Below are positions 34,051-43,172 of a stretch of 64,000 nt of DNA, one piece after another. How positions within the stretch are numbered: the first letter of the stretch is position 1; every line of letters starts with the position of its first letter. The stretch comes from Eretmocerus hayati (taxonomy: Eukaryota > Arthropoda > Insecta > Hymenoptera > Aphelinidae), in contig CM056742.1 in assembly GCA_029851415.1 (NCBI GenBank), positions 57,600,454-57,664,453 of the forward strand, given 5' to 3'. Below the pieces are notes generated by a model, which saw only the letters and a program-made list of their open reading frames with translations, ran no database searches and was not told where the DNA came from. The position numbers and the translations under genes were made by a program.

Positions 34051-34075
34051 CCTGTGGAGATGAGGTTAGGTGTTA
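34051..34075 (-). promoter_or_regulatory. Predicted 3' splice site in front of ORF3
   Basis: The minus strand reads CCTAACCTCATCTCCACAG, then GG and, eight bases on, the ORF3 ATG at 34043. A CTAAC branch-point-like word, a pyrimidine tract and CAG follow in ideal order. It suggests that ORF3 is read from a spliced subgenomic mRNA, as env is in errantiviruses. A matching donor candidate (GTGAGTAC at 42191) lies in the 5' LTR. This is sequence inference only. Confidence 0.55.
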
Positions 34076-34126
34076 TGATGGTGTGAGTGGTGAGAGGTTA
34101 ATATGTTAAAACATATAAATGATTGA

Positions 34127-37100
34127 TCAATAATGAGAAGATGAAATGATTTTTCCGGACCGAGTTTTCCGAGGTGAAGTCTCGTCCAATGGTATTTGCA
34201 GCGATGGCGCATTTTTCGAACCTTTAGGCCGTCCGCGACGTCTTACGGTGTTTGAATCGGTGTGCTGATCGGTCTCCGCGCGTTGGTCATTCGTTTCCGG
34301 TGTATTTTCCGTTTCCTGATCATTTTTCGCGTACGACAGATCATTCGCATGTTGTTCGCTTTCCGCGTCAGACGTACTTTGCGGAACGGTCGTAGTGTTC
34401 GGATCGCGTGCTGACGGTGCTCCGGTATTCACGGTTATACGCGTTTCCCGGGGTCTGCCCCGCGGTTTCGCTCGCAATCGCGTTTGCGCATCATTTACAA
34501 TTTCATCGTTGGACTCGTCTGGTCGAAGCTCGAGGTCGTTCTGCCGTGCAGTCATCACGCCCTCGTCTTCTTCAGAAACAGCATCACTCTCGTCTTCTTC
34601 AGAAACAGCATCCGTCCGGTCCGGTTCCTCCTCGTTTGAGAAAAATGGCTTAAGATCGCATACTGGGAATGTTCCGAGTGAGACATTGTCGTCGTCAACT
34701 ACCTCGTATACATTCTCACCCAGTTTTGCTGAGATCTTGCCAGGTCCTCTGTATTTAGGTGCAAGTTTAGCGGAAATGCCTTTAACTGCAGACGACAAAA
34801 TGCGATTGCGCATCCAAACTTTTTCGCCGACGGCATACTGCACGTCACGGCGGTGAGCATTATAATATTTGCTCTGGCGTTCTTGCGCTTTAGCTGAGTT
34901 GTCTGCTGCAATTTCACGCAACTTACTTAGATTTTCCATATGGTTTTCCCATGTTCCAAGCTCTTCGGCCTCTGCGGCTTCTGCAGCTGCCACATCCTCC
35001 TGTCTACGAAACGTATGTGGAGGTGTGGGGTTCCTTCCTAAGTTTAGGAACGCTGGAGACATTTTTGTCGATTCTTGGGTGGCTGTGTTTATTGCAAACA
35101 TCAGCTCAGGTAATTTTTCATCCCACGTGTTGTGGTTTTCAGTCACGAATGCTGTTATCCTAGCGCGAAGCGTACGGTTCTTATTCTCTGTCGGATTAGC
35201 TTGCGGATGATAAGCTGGACTAAATGATTGTTTGACGCCATTTTCTGTCAAGAACGTCTCAAGTTCTTTGTTCTTGAACTCCTTGCCATTATCCGCATGG
35301 AAAATCTCTGGCGTACCAAAGCGCATAAAAATTCGCTCCTTGAGTTCCTTGATGACAGTTTTTGCGTCAGCGCGTCTCGTTGCTACGATCTCTACCCAAC
35401 GTGTAAAGAGATCCACGAAAACGATGATATGTTTGTTGCCCTGGACCGTGCGGACGTATGGGCCCATACAATCCGCAGCTACCATTGACCAAGGTTTCTT
35501 TGCTTGTCGTTTGCCCATGAGTCCCGCTGGAGGTAGTTGCTGCACTTTTACTTGTTGACAAATGGAACAGCCTTTTACAAAGTTCGCGACATCCTTGTAT
35601 AGGCTGGGCCAAAAGTAATAGCGTGCGATGCGATCTACTGTTTTGGTGCGGCCGAAATGGCCAGCCGTTGCTTCGCAGTGTCCTTCAGACATGACTTGTG
35701 CCCTTTGCTCTCTGGCCAGAACGAGTTTCCAGGCGTCGTCGTCTGAGACGAGATCTTCTAATATGCGATTTGGCCGCCAGATGTATAATCGACCCCCCGT
35801 GATCTTCATATGTGGGTAATCCTCAGGATTTTCTGAGACTGCTTGATACGTTTTCAAGTACCACGCATCTTGCGTCTCTGGCACCAATGGTTGCACAGCA
35901 GCTAACCCCTCCTCTGTTTCATCTTCATACATGCGAGATAAACAATCGGGTACGACATTAAGCTTGCCCTTGCGGTATTCTATGTCGAACGAGTACGATT
36001 GTAGCTCGAGAGCCCACCTTGCTAGACGTCCTGTCGGATTCTTCAAGTTGCATAACCACATTAGACAACTATGGTCGGTTATCACTTTGAAATGGTATCC
36101 TTCGACATAACAGCGCCATTTGCGGATCGCCCATAGAACTGCAAGGCCCTCACGTTCGCTGACAGAGTAGTTTGCCTCTGCTCGTGTGAGTACACGACTA
36201 GCGAAGCAAATAACTCTTTCTTCGTCGTCAATCGTCTGTGTAAGCACTGCACCCAGGCCGGTGTTCGAAGCATCGGTCTGGATACAGAACTGATGTTCAG
36301 GTTCAAATGAAGGTTGGGCTAAAACCGGAGCTGTTGCGACTAGCGCTTTAATCCTATCAAAGGACTCTTGTTGCTCGGTGCCCCATACGTACTTCACGTT
36401 TTTCTTTGTGAGCCTTGTAAGAGGTTCAGCAATAGTTGCAAAGTCTTTCAAAAATTTTCTGTACCACGAGGCCATGCCTAAAAAGCTCTGCAATTTTTTG
36501 ATCTTTTTTGGTACTGGAAAATCCATGATTGGTGAAATTCTGGAGGGATCTGGACGGCAACCGTCCTGATTTACTAACAGTCCCAAAAATCTAACCTCCT
36601 TTGCGCACCAAACGCTTTTCTCACGATTAACGGTGAGGTTGGCTTCGTTCAGGCGATTGAGGAATTTTTCCAGAACTTCGATGTGTTTTTCGAAGGTTTC
36701 GGTCACAATCAGTGAGTCATCTAAATACGTAACTACCCATTCCGATAATTCTGGTGTAATGACCATGTCGGCAAGTTGTTGGCAGGTAGATGGCGCTCCT
36801 GAGAGACCGAAGGGCATGGTTACAAACTCAAATAACCCTAGATTTTGAACTACGAACGCGGTCATAGGGATAGACTCTTCTTCTAGCTCTATTTGCAAAA
36901 ACGCTTTGCTTAAGTCAATCACTGAGATATATTTTGCATTGCGTAGTTTTCGCATTATCACGTCCATAAAACGTTGAGGATAAGCACACAGCTTTGACTT
37001 TTTATTCAACTTGCGGTAGTCGACGCACATGCGATATGTCCCGTCTGGTTTTAAAACCATGACCACGGGACTCGACCATTGAGACTTGGATCTCCGGATG

Positions 37101-37909
37101 ATCCCTTGTTCTAACCACTCGTTGACTTGCTTATGCATTATTGCTTCAAGTTTCTTGGATACTGGATAATACTTTTGTTTAATCGGCGTGTTATCTGTGA
37201 GCTCGATTTTATGCTTAATCCATTTGGTACGACCAAGTTTACCATCATTGGCCGGAAGCGTCCTATCCAACATTCGCTGCAGCTTGTCTCTCTGAGCTTC
37301 TGCAAGATGTGCCAATCCAGCAGAGGATACAGGCGTTTCATTGCATGTCATTGAAGCCAGTTCGACTGGAAGGAGTTCCGCTCGTCCCTCAAGGCGAAGC
37401 ATATTTTCGCGCGGTAATAATTGCGCATCAAGAGCTCGTATGAGATCTCCACCAATAAGCAGGTCGGCATCTGCCTCTCTCAGCACGATGGCCCATACTG
37501 TTCTGGTTATTCCTCCTATAGTAAAAGGAAGTTCAACTTCACCAAGTATAGGTGTACAATTCCCATCTGCGAGTCTGGCGCCTGGACCATAATAAGGTTC
37601 AATTTTTTGGCCTAGAGCTGTCGCTATTTGAAGACCAACTGGGCCAAGAGCTGTTCTTGAAGCACCCGGATCGAACAGTGCGCGAACGCTAAACTTGTCG
37701 ATTTCCACGTCCACCCACCAACGAGGGAAATGGTCCGGTTTATTTTCAATACTCCCAATATAATGCGTTTCCCCGCAATCTTCACAGAAAATTGGAGGAA
37801 ATTCACTGATAGACGCAGTATCAGGAGAAGGTGGTAGCCCCGGGCAGGTCTCGTGCTCCTGGCTGGGGACAGCAGCGACCTCATCTACTTGTCCCCCTCC
37901 GCTTTTCCC
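34127..37909 (-). CDS. pol: Pol polyprotein: protease, reverse transcriptase, RNase H, integrase
   Basis: About 1,260 residues, open throughout. Numbering starts at the GTG at 37915. The protease motif DPGAS is near residue 82, with a later LIGGDL block. Reverse transcriptase runs about 235-445, with catalytic D334 (VIDLSKA) and the YLDD box at 397-400. RNase H has D548, E588 and D614. The integrase has H746, H753, C783 and C786 for zinc and a D815/D875/E910 catalytic triad. Every catalytic residue I looked for is present. After the integrase the C-terminal tail is acidic, then holds two AT-hook-like RGRP cores (PRGRPR and RRGRPKGSK) and ends basic. Expression is by -1 frameshift from gag. 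Residues upstream of the GTG derive from gag. It converts genomic RNA to DNA and inserts it into the host chromosome. Confidence 0.93.
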   Translation of the reverse strand, partial: GKSGGGQVDEVAAVPSQEHETCPGLPPSPDTASISEFPPIFCEDCGETHYIGSIENKPDHFPRWWVDVEIDKFSVRALFDPGASRTALGPVGLQIATALGQKIEPYYGPGARLADGNCTPILGEVELPFTIGGITRTVWAIVLREADADLLIGGDLIRALDAQLLPRENMLRLEGRAELLPVELASMTCNETPVSSAGLAHLAEAQRDKLQRMLDRTLPANDGKLGRTKWIKHKIELTDNTPIKQKYYPVSKKLEAIMHKQVNEWLEQGIIRRSKSQWSSPVVMVLKPDGTYRMCVDYRKLNKKSKLCAYPQRFMDVIMRKLRNAKYISVIDLSKAFLQIELEEESIPMTAFVVQNLGLFEFVTMPFGLSGAPSTCQQLADMVITPELSEWVVTYLDDSLIVTETFEKHIEVLEKFLNRLNEANLTVNREKSVWCAKEVRFLGLLVNQDGCRPDPSRISPIMDFPVPKKIKKLQSFLGMASWYRKFLKDFATIAEPLTRLTKKNVKYVWGTEQQESFDRIKALVATAPVLAQPSFEPEHQFCIQTDASNTGLGAVLTQTIDDEERVICFASRVLTRAEANYSVSEREGLAVLWAIRKWRCYVEGYHFKVITDHSCLMWLCNLKNPTGRLARWALELQSYSFDIEYRKGKLNVVPDCLSRMYEDETEEGLAAVQPLVPETQDAWYLKTYQAVSENPEDYPHMKITGGRLYIWRPNRILEDLVSDDDAWKLVLAREQRAQVMSEGHCEATAGHFGRTKTVDRIARYYFWPSLYKDVANFVKGCSICQQVKVQQLPPAGLMGKRQAKKPWSMVAADCMGPYVRTVQGNKHIIVFVDLFTRWVEIVATRRADAKTVIKELKERIFMRFGTPEIFHADNGKEFKNKELETFLTENGVKQSFSPAYHPQANPTENKNRTLRARITAFVTENHNTWDEKLPELMFAINTATQESTKMSPAFLNLGRNPTPPHTFRRQEDVAAAEAAEAEELGTWENHMENLSKLREIAADNSAKAQERQSKYYNAHRRDVQYAVGEKVWMRNRILSSAVKGISAKLAPKYRGPGKISAKLGENVYEVVDDDNVSLGTFPVCDLKPFFSNEEEPDRTDAVSEEDESDAVSEEDEGVMTARQNDLELRPDESNDEIVNDAQTRLRAKPRGRPRETRITVNTGAPSARDPNTTTVPQSTSDAESEQHANDLSYAKNDQETENTPETNDQRAETDQHTDSNTVRRRGRPKGSKNAPSLQIPLDETSPRKTRSGKIISSSHY

Positions 37910-40284
37910 GAACACTCAGGACAAGTGGGTCTGATATGACCTGGCCACCCGCAGCCATAACACTGCATATTCTCTTTGGGACCAGGGTCTTTGTTTGCAT
38001 TATGCTTGCTGACCACTTTGTCAGACTTGTCTTCGCCCTCCTGGGCAGGATCCTTCTTCTTCTTCTTGCTTCTCCTCCAATTCTTCTTCGCCTCTTGATC
38101 GGCAGCAGGTTTCTCTGATGAGTTGGTCGAAGTTGAATTTGGTGCACTAGGCTTAGCAGCTGCCCCAGACTTTGAATTTGCATTTTTTAACGCGTTTGCA
38201 ACCGCTTTATTTATGATCGACTCGAGATTTGGTGGCGTTGGCGCAGCAGCAGCTGGAGCCTGTGAAGCAGTGGTTAGTTTAGACGTTGCTTCCACGAGTC
38301 TGCTCAAAACTGTAGTCAATTCGCTAGGCGGAGGATCGCTCAACGCCGCGAGGTTCGATTTATTTTGTTTGGTCTCTGCCCTTGCGCTATGACACGCGAC
38401 TTCTGGGAGCAGAGCCATCTCCGGGGGTGGTGGTGGTTTGTAGTTCTTCTCAGACCATAACAAACTCTCTGCATCTCTTGCGAGCTCGAGAAGAGAGTCG
38501 ATGTCCGTAACTTCTTGCCTACGCACCAGTTTTCTTATTTCAGGGATCATATTCCTGTACAGAAGATCAAGTTGTTCTTCCTCTCCCCAAGGTCTATCAA
38601 ATCTGCCTAAAATCGTGAGCAGACTGAAGATATAATCCCTGGCAGGTTCTTGTTTCCCTTGGGTACGCGTCTGCGCTTCCACTATTAGCTTGTGTTGGAA
38701 ATTGCGGTCTACACCGTATGTACGGCGAGCGCTTGCGCAAAAATCGTCCCAAGTTGTCCATTTTTTCCGAGCTTGACGGCACCAAATTAGCGCTGCGCCA
38801 GTCATAAGCTCTGTCATTCCGTTGAGTAAATCCTCATCATCAATGTGTGCCAAAGCACGGCATTCATCTACTCGTTGGATGAATTCTTCAATAGTTATAG
38901 ATTTTTCCCCGCCTGTGAAATTTATTTTCCAGGCTCTAACAATTTTTCCGACATCCTGCTTATTATAACTTGAATTAGCAGGCCTTTGTGATCTGGATGT
39001 CGAGATAGTCTCTGATGACACCCTCCCCCCGGGCGCGGTATTCGCAACCGCAGGGTCATTACGAAAAGCATTGTTATTTGGGGAGCTCATGCCTCCGAGA
39101 TCTTGAGCAATGTTGTTTGGAATTTGTGCTGTTGAGCTCATTGGTCCACTCCCAGGTATTCTTCCAAAAGAAGGTGTAAAGCTAGGTGTGTGTGCGTTCA
39201 GCGCTGATCTTCCAAAGCTTAGTGGGTTCGGAAAGCATTGCGATACCGCAGTCGTGAAATCGCTCACATTGTAATTATTATCGTTATGGATATGTCTTAC
39301 GTTGTGGTAATCGCCGAAAGTTACTCTTGAAGTGCCTTGATATGTCGAGGATTGTAGAGAACCAGGCGTGAAGATTTGTGACTGCGTGACTTGGGTTGCT
39401 TGGGCTTGAGTCACCTCGTCTAAGGCCCTTTCGACTTGTACCAACAAGTCACGTGGTACTCGGTACTGCTTACCAGCACTATCTTGCACAACTGCCATAC
39501 CCCTTGAACCTGCAGAGTTGTTATATAGAAGCGAATCGCCTTGAGTTGCAGTAACAGTTGTTGTAGTCGTGGTGTCATCACCTATTGTTATTTGGTATTG
39601 CCCACGAACTGTTACTTTTGATGGTACGATCCCTCTATCTATTTGTTCTTGGGTCAACAGCGAAATTCCGGATGACGAAAACGAAGGCATGGGATTCCAT
39701 GTAGATGTTGATAGATCAGCTGTTGTTGTTATAGTTTGAGTGGATGACGTTTGAGGTACGGATATTTGCGGTGGCGCTAGATTTTGCAGGGTGACCGGTG
39801 GAACCCTAGACATGATCCCTGTACCACGACCGGTGCCCGCGGCGCTGCTTGTATGTACCCCCAAATTCCTACTCGAAGCGTCTTCAGTCGTTTGCATTCC
39901 AGGGACGACTTGGTGTGAGCTATTTGCCAACGGCATACCCAATAGAGATGTATCCGTTTCTTCATGTGGCGTGTGCGCACGCGATACGATTATTCGGCGG
40001 TGTTCTTCAGTGACTCCAATTTCAGCCAAAATTGTCTCGAGCTTCACTTCTCGACGAGTCTTCAGTTCAGCTTCTTCGATCTCTTCATCGATCCGCGCGA
40101 AATCATTCTCCCTGTACTCGCCGCGTAATCTAGAGGCAAGTCTATCGAGTTTTTCAAAATATGAACCAGATTTCTTTAATTCAAGATCTTCTAAAATAGG
40201 TATCAGTTCTGCTTGCCTTTTATTCCCGAGCCAATCTTGAATTTGTGACTCGAGATCTTGTGAAAAATCTGCGTAAGTCGCCAT
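37885..40284 (-). CDS. gag: Gag capsid/nucleocapsid polyprotein
   Basis: A frame of 799 residues is counted from the ATG at 40284 (MATYADF), which has A at -3 and G at +4. The upstream ATG at 40305 is in a poorer context. Gag forms the virus-like particle and binds element RNA. The first ~110 residues are charged and helical. A long S/T/Q-rich low-complexity region follows to about residue 430. A retrotransposon-gag-like domain spans roughly 440-620 (AWKINFTGG onward, with the W-C-R and W-D-F-C blocks). Near the C-terminus is one CCHC zinc knuckle (C-x2-C-x4-H-x4-C, residues ~775-788) after a lysine-rich patch. The end overlaps pol by ~25-30 bases in the -1 frame. Translation continues into pol through the slippery site at 37903-37909. 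No disabling lesion is seen. Confidence 0.9.
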   Translation of the reverse strand: MATYADFSQDLESQIQDWLGNKRQAELIPILEDLELKKSGSYFEKLDRLASRLRGEYRENDFARIDEEIEEAELKTRREVKLETILAEIGVTEEHRRIIVSRAHTPHEETDTSLLGMPLANSSHQVVPGMQTTEDASSRNLGVHTSSAAGTGRGTGIMSRVPPVTLQNLAPPQISVPQTSSTQTITTTADLSTSTWNPMPSFSSSGISLLTQEQIDRGIVPSKVTVRGQYQITIGDDTTTTTTVTATQGDSLLYNNSAGSRGMAVVQDSAGKQYRVPRDLLVQVERALDEVTQAQATQVTQSQIFTPGSLQSSTYQGTSRVTFGDYHNVRHIHNDNNYNVSDFTTAVSQCFPNPLSFGRSALNAHTPSFTPSFGRIPGSGPMSSTAQIPNNIAQDLGGMSSPNNNAFRNDPAVANTAPGGRVSSETISTSRSQRPANSSYNKQDVGKIVRAWKINFTGGEKSITIEEFIQRVDECRALAHIDDEDLLNGMTELMTGAALIWCRQARKKWTTWDDFCASARRTYGVDRNFQHKLIVEAQTRTQGKQEPARDYIFSLLTILGRFDRPWGEEEQLDLLYRNMIPEIRKLVRRQEVTDIDSLLELARDAESLLWSEKNYKPPPPPEMALLPEVACHSARAETKQNKSNLAALSDPPPSELTTVLSRLVEATSKLTTASQAPAAAAPTPPNLESIINKAVANALKNANSKSGAAAKPSAPNSTSTNSSEKPAADQEAKKNWRRSKKKKKDPAQEGEDKSDKVVSKHNANKDPGPKENMQCYGCGWPGHIRPTCPECSGKAEGDK
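37903..37909 (-). promoter_or_regulatory. GGGAAAA -1 ribosomal frameshift site (gag-pol)
   Basis: In the gag frame the minus strand reads G GGA AAA, a canonical X-XXY-YYZ heptamer, about 18 bases before the gag stop at 37885-37887. The pol frame is the -1 frame and is open across this point. It therefore explains how pol, which has no ATG nearby, is made as a Gag-Pol fusion. A downstream stem or pseudoknot was not worked out. Confidence 0.75.
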
Positions 40285-41848
40285 TTTACAAAGTAAATAA
40301 ATCAATCCCTCGCTAATATTTACTAACGCGGTGCAGCAGTATGCATCTGCTCACTTCGGCCAAAATTTTATTTGAGTGCTGTCACATAGCACAAGAAGTT
40401 TCCATTAATTACACAATCTGGATTTGCATACAAGCGCCGCTCTCAGTTTCGCGTTTCGTTCGTCCGGAAATGAAATTTCAATCCAAAGAAATTCAAGAAA
40501 TAAATCTGTAAAAATTTCTGAGAAATTTCAAAATTCAGGAATTACTTAAAAATTTAAGCGATATTTACTCAAAAGTAACTGAGAGAGCCTAAATCTATTC
40601 AATTTTGGCTAAAGTGTGCGTCATTTACTTATACTAACGCAAAAATTACGAGAGGATATTTTGTTTGGAGTTGTAACGCGACCTAGCTAGTTTACAAGAT
40701 AGTCTGTTGCACTAGCAGACGACATAAACTTGATCCAGAATTATTCCACATCTAGGAATCGAAGAGCGCAGAGCGCATTGACTGGTCCAAATTTCACCTG
40801 GAAACCCTTAACGGAACTCTAGAAATTCAAAAATGCGAGTACAGGATGCGCAAACATCCAACATTCCATTACACCAACACTCTGCACACTGATCATACCT
40901 TACAATAATTCATTCCCGCAGATAACTGCAAGAATTGCACGTTTCTGCATTTTGCAGTGCTTTAAAAAAATTCCAGTTTGAAAAGTGCAATTTTAGAACT
41001 AAACGCAAGATTTCAACTCCATTTCGCATCATTTTCGCAAAATTATTACTAAATCGCGGTACTAATGCGAATGCGCTGCAAGATTTGGCGATCTGTAGCA
41101 TGAACCGATTTTTTCTCGATTTTACAAAATTTAATCAAATAATTTTTACCATGACTCCAGAAATTTCCACGAATTTTCCGGTTTTTCCGCACTGGAAAGC
41201 TGCTATGCATTAGCAGATGCACGTAAAACACGAGAGAAAAATTTTCAGCAAAATCGCAACATTATAAAAGCCACAGAGTCACTGTATCTTGCCTCGCATC
41301 CGGAGACTTGAATGCCCTATAGTCGTTGTATATCTATATACACTCATACCGACGCACTATAGCATTCCGCACACTCGCGTCGACGCAATTTTCAAACGCA
41401 AAGATTTTTCCGATTTGAAATTCTGCTCGCCTGTGGATATAATATCCACGCATACGAGCGTAATACGGGCTGCCTGTAATTAATAAGCAGCACTAGCGTG
41501 AAAGGGGCTTGCAGCTATACAGCTGATTCAAGCGCGATCGATAATTAAATATATGTATATCGCGTCACTTCCACGATGAATTCAAATCGATCATCTAACC
41601 GATGAATAATCACGCGATCAGCACACCTGCGTCGTCGCATCACTCGCGTCGCTATACATAATGTCCCGGTATACGCACACCAATGCAGCTACTATATATG
41701 TATATATCACCGCTTTCCCGCTTGAAGCAGCAGAGAAATTTCGATGGCGCGCGATTTTATTAGCCGGCGACGGCGACGATGATGATCCGCGCACTAGGTT
41801 CATAACACTCGCGAACGCGCAATTATTTGTCCAGCTAGTGGATTTTTT
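40285..41848 (-). other. Long untranslated leader of the LTR retrotransposon
   Basis: About 1.57 kb separates the primer binding site from the gag start. It has no long open frame. Leaders of this length often carry packaging signals, but none can be identified from sequence alone. It is part of the intact element, not a separate insertion as far as I can see. Confidence 0.6.
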
Positions 41849-41860
41849 CGTTGGGCGCCA
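41849..41860 (-). promoter_or_regulatory. Primer binding site, lysine-tRNA type
   Basis: On the minus strand TGGCGCCCAACG starts four bases after the 5' LTR ends. It equals the first 12 bases of the primer site used by retroviruses primed with tRNA-Lys(1,2), where the 3' CCA-end of the tRNA pairs. The position and TGG start are as expected for minus-strand DNA priming. Confidence 0.8.
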
Positions 41861-41864
41861 TTTA

Positions 41865-42661
41865 TGACGGTATATTAGCTCGTCATTTTGATGATATGCG
41901 AGTCCGCAAAGTGCAATGCGGCTCGCCCGCATCTGCCTGGCTGCCACTGCATCGGGTCCCCGGACAACCTCCTGGCGGTTGCTCTCGTTCGGAATCAAGT
42001 ATGACGGACGAACGACAGGGAGACACGTATGAATTTATAAGAGCAGCAAGTACATAATCAGATGGGGTATTTATTCACGTAATGAATTTAACAAGGAAGC
42101 GCATCCGAGCGCAGCGCAACAGGTGAAAAACTCGCGAGAGAGAGCCGCACACAATGAGAGAGAGAGAGATACATTCTCGGCTGGTACTCACGCTGCGAAG
42201 ACGCTTTTCAACAGGCCGCTGCCTCAGGAACGCCAAAGATCGGGAGTCCGCTGACTATCGCAAAAGCCGGGTGGAATATTCCCCGTTGCCGCTGGGTACG
42301 GGAGCCTCGGCACCTGCGGGACCTGCGTTGGATGTCGGGGCGACCGGAGCACACGCGGCGCGGGAGGGGTTAGCCACGATACGGGTCACACGATGTGTAG
42401 CGGACGACGACCGGAACAAGTCTGCTCTCTCATGAAATGGCCGCGAACTGCGCGAGCCGCGAGCTGCGTTCCTATTGGCCAGCCATTTTGGGCGCGCGCG
42501 CATTCTCTGTCTCTCTCATATTCAAACCTGTGTGTTGCTCTCCCTTTGCTGCTACTCGGGTATACACCTGTAACAATCTTTTGGATACATCAATATATGA
42601 GATTCGATAATAACTTATATCTATTTGCCGAGGAGAGAGTAATGGGACTTCACCCGTCACA
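41865..42661 (-). repeat. 5' LTR
   Basis: A 797-bp LTR, upstream for the minus-strand genes. It begins TGTGACGGGTGAAG and ends ATATACCGTCA in coding orientation. Visible signals on the minus strand: a TATA-like GATATAAG near 42610, and AATAAA at 42070-42075 that could serve for polyadenylation of the R region. A candidate splice donor GTGAGTAC starts at 42191. The assignments of promoter and R boundaries are inference. Its partner is at 31826-32622. Confidence 0.88.
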
Positions 42662-42665
42662 TAGC

Positions 42666-43172
42666 GTAGTACCTTATAGACCCCCGCTGGAATAGTAAAT
42701 CTCGTAACAGTGGACCGATTGACCCCTTGTTATACGGAGAAAAATACTGAAAAAATTCCAAGCGACCAGTTATTTCGATTATCAATTCGAAATGTCCCCA
42801 TGAGAGATAACACGGGCTCAATAAACCCGCCCAACAGCTTAGTTGAGACAGTGCTGAGGGCAGGGCAGGGGCGGGTGCTACCTGAACCCTCTCTTTCATC
42901 CATTTGAACACGTCCAGGAGCCGAATGCATCATCCATCGGTCAGACAATGAGACTTCCGTTGAGATGCATTGGTCCGGGACATAGTTCCCCGGTAAAGTT
43001 TGTATCCGAGTCATTCTTTTTATTATCACCAGGTTTTTGGTCGATGGTCAGGGATTTTCCTGTAACTTTAGGTACATGTCATGAATGATGAAAGGAGATT
43101 AAAAGCATAGTTCATCATCCGTGCGGGCTTGGCACGCTTTTTTCGTTTTTAAAATTTTCTAAAGAATCGACT
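42666..43172 (+). repeat. Right 507-bp direct repeat flanking the LTR retrotransposon
   Basis: Near-identical to 31318-31824, starting four bases after the right LTR. After it, the palindrome arm continues (TTTTTCATTTTTCGATTG), whereas after the left copy the LTR begins. This makes the right copy the one continuous with the rest of the arm. Confidence 0.85.

Larger units (their letters stand above)
31826..42661 (-). mobile_element. Young, structurally complete Gypsy-type LTR retrotransposon with three ORFs
   Basis: Two 797-bp LTRs beginning TGTGACGG and ending ACCGTCA (minus strand) enclose, in coding order, a primer binding site, a ~1.57-kb leader, gag, pol, a third ORF and a polypurine tract. 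The LTRs differ at about three positions by eye, so insertion is recent. Pol order is protease, reverse transcriptase, RNase H, integrase, which defines the Gypsy (Metaviridae) type. The lysine-tRNA-like primer site is shared with the Osvaldo/Ulysses group as I recall it; this lineage call is tentative. All three frames are open, so the element may be active. There is no short target duplication; instead 507-bp direct repeats flank it. Confidence 0.92.

Noticed and set aside
34395..34856. 153-residue plus-strand frame and similar ones across the LTR element
   Set aside because: Antisense to intact pol, gag or ORF3 and without features of their own.
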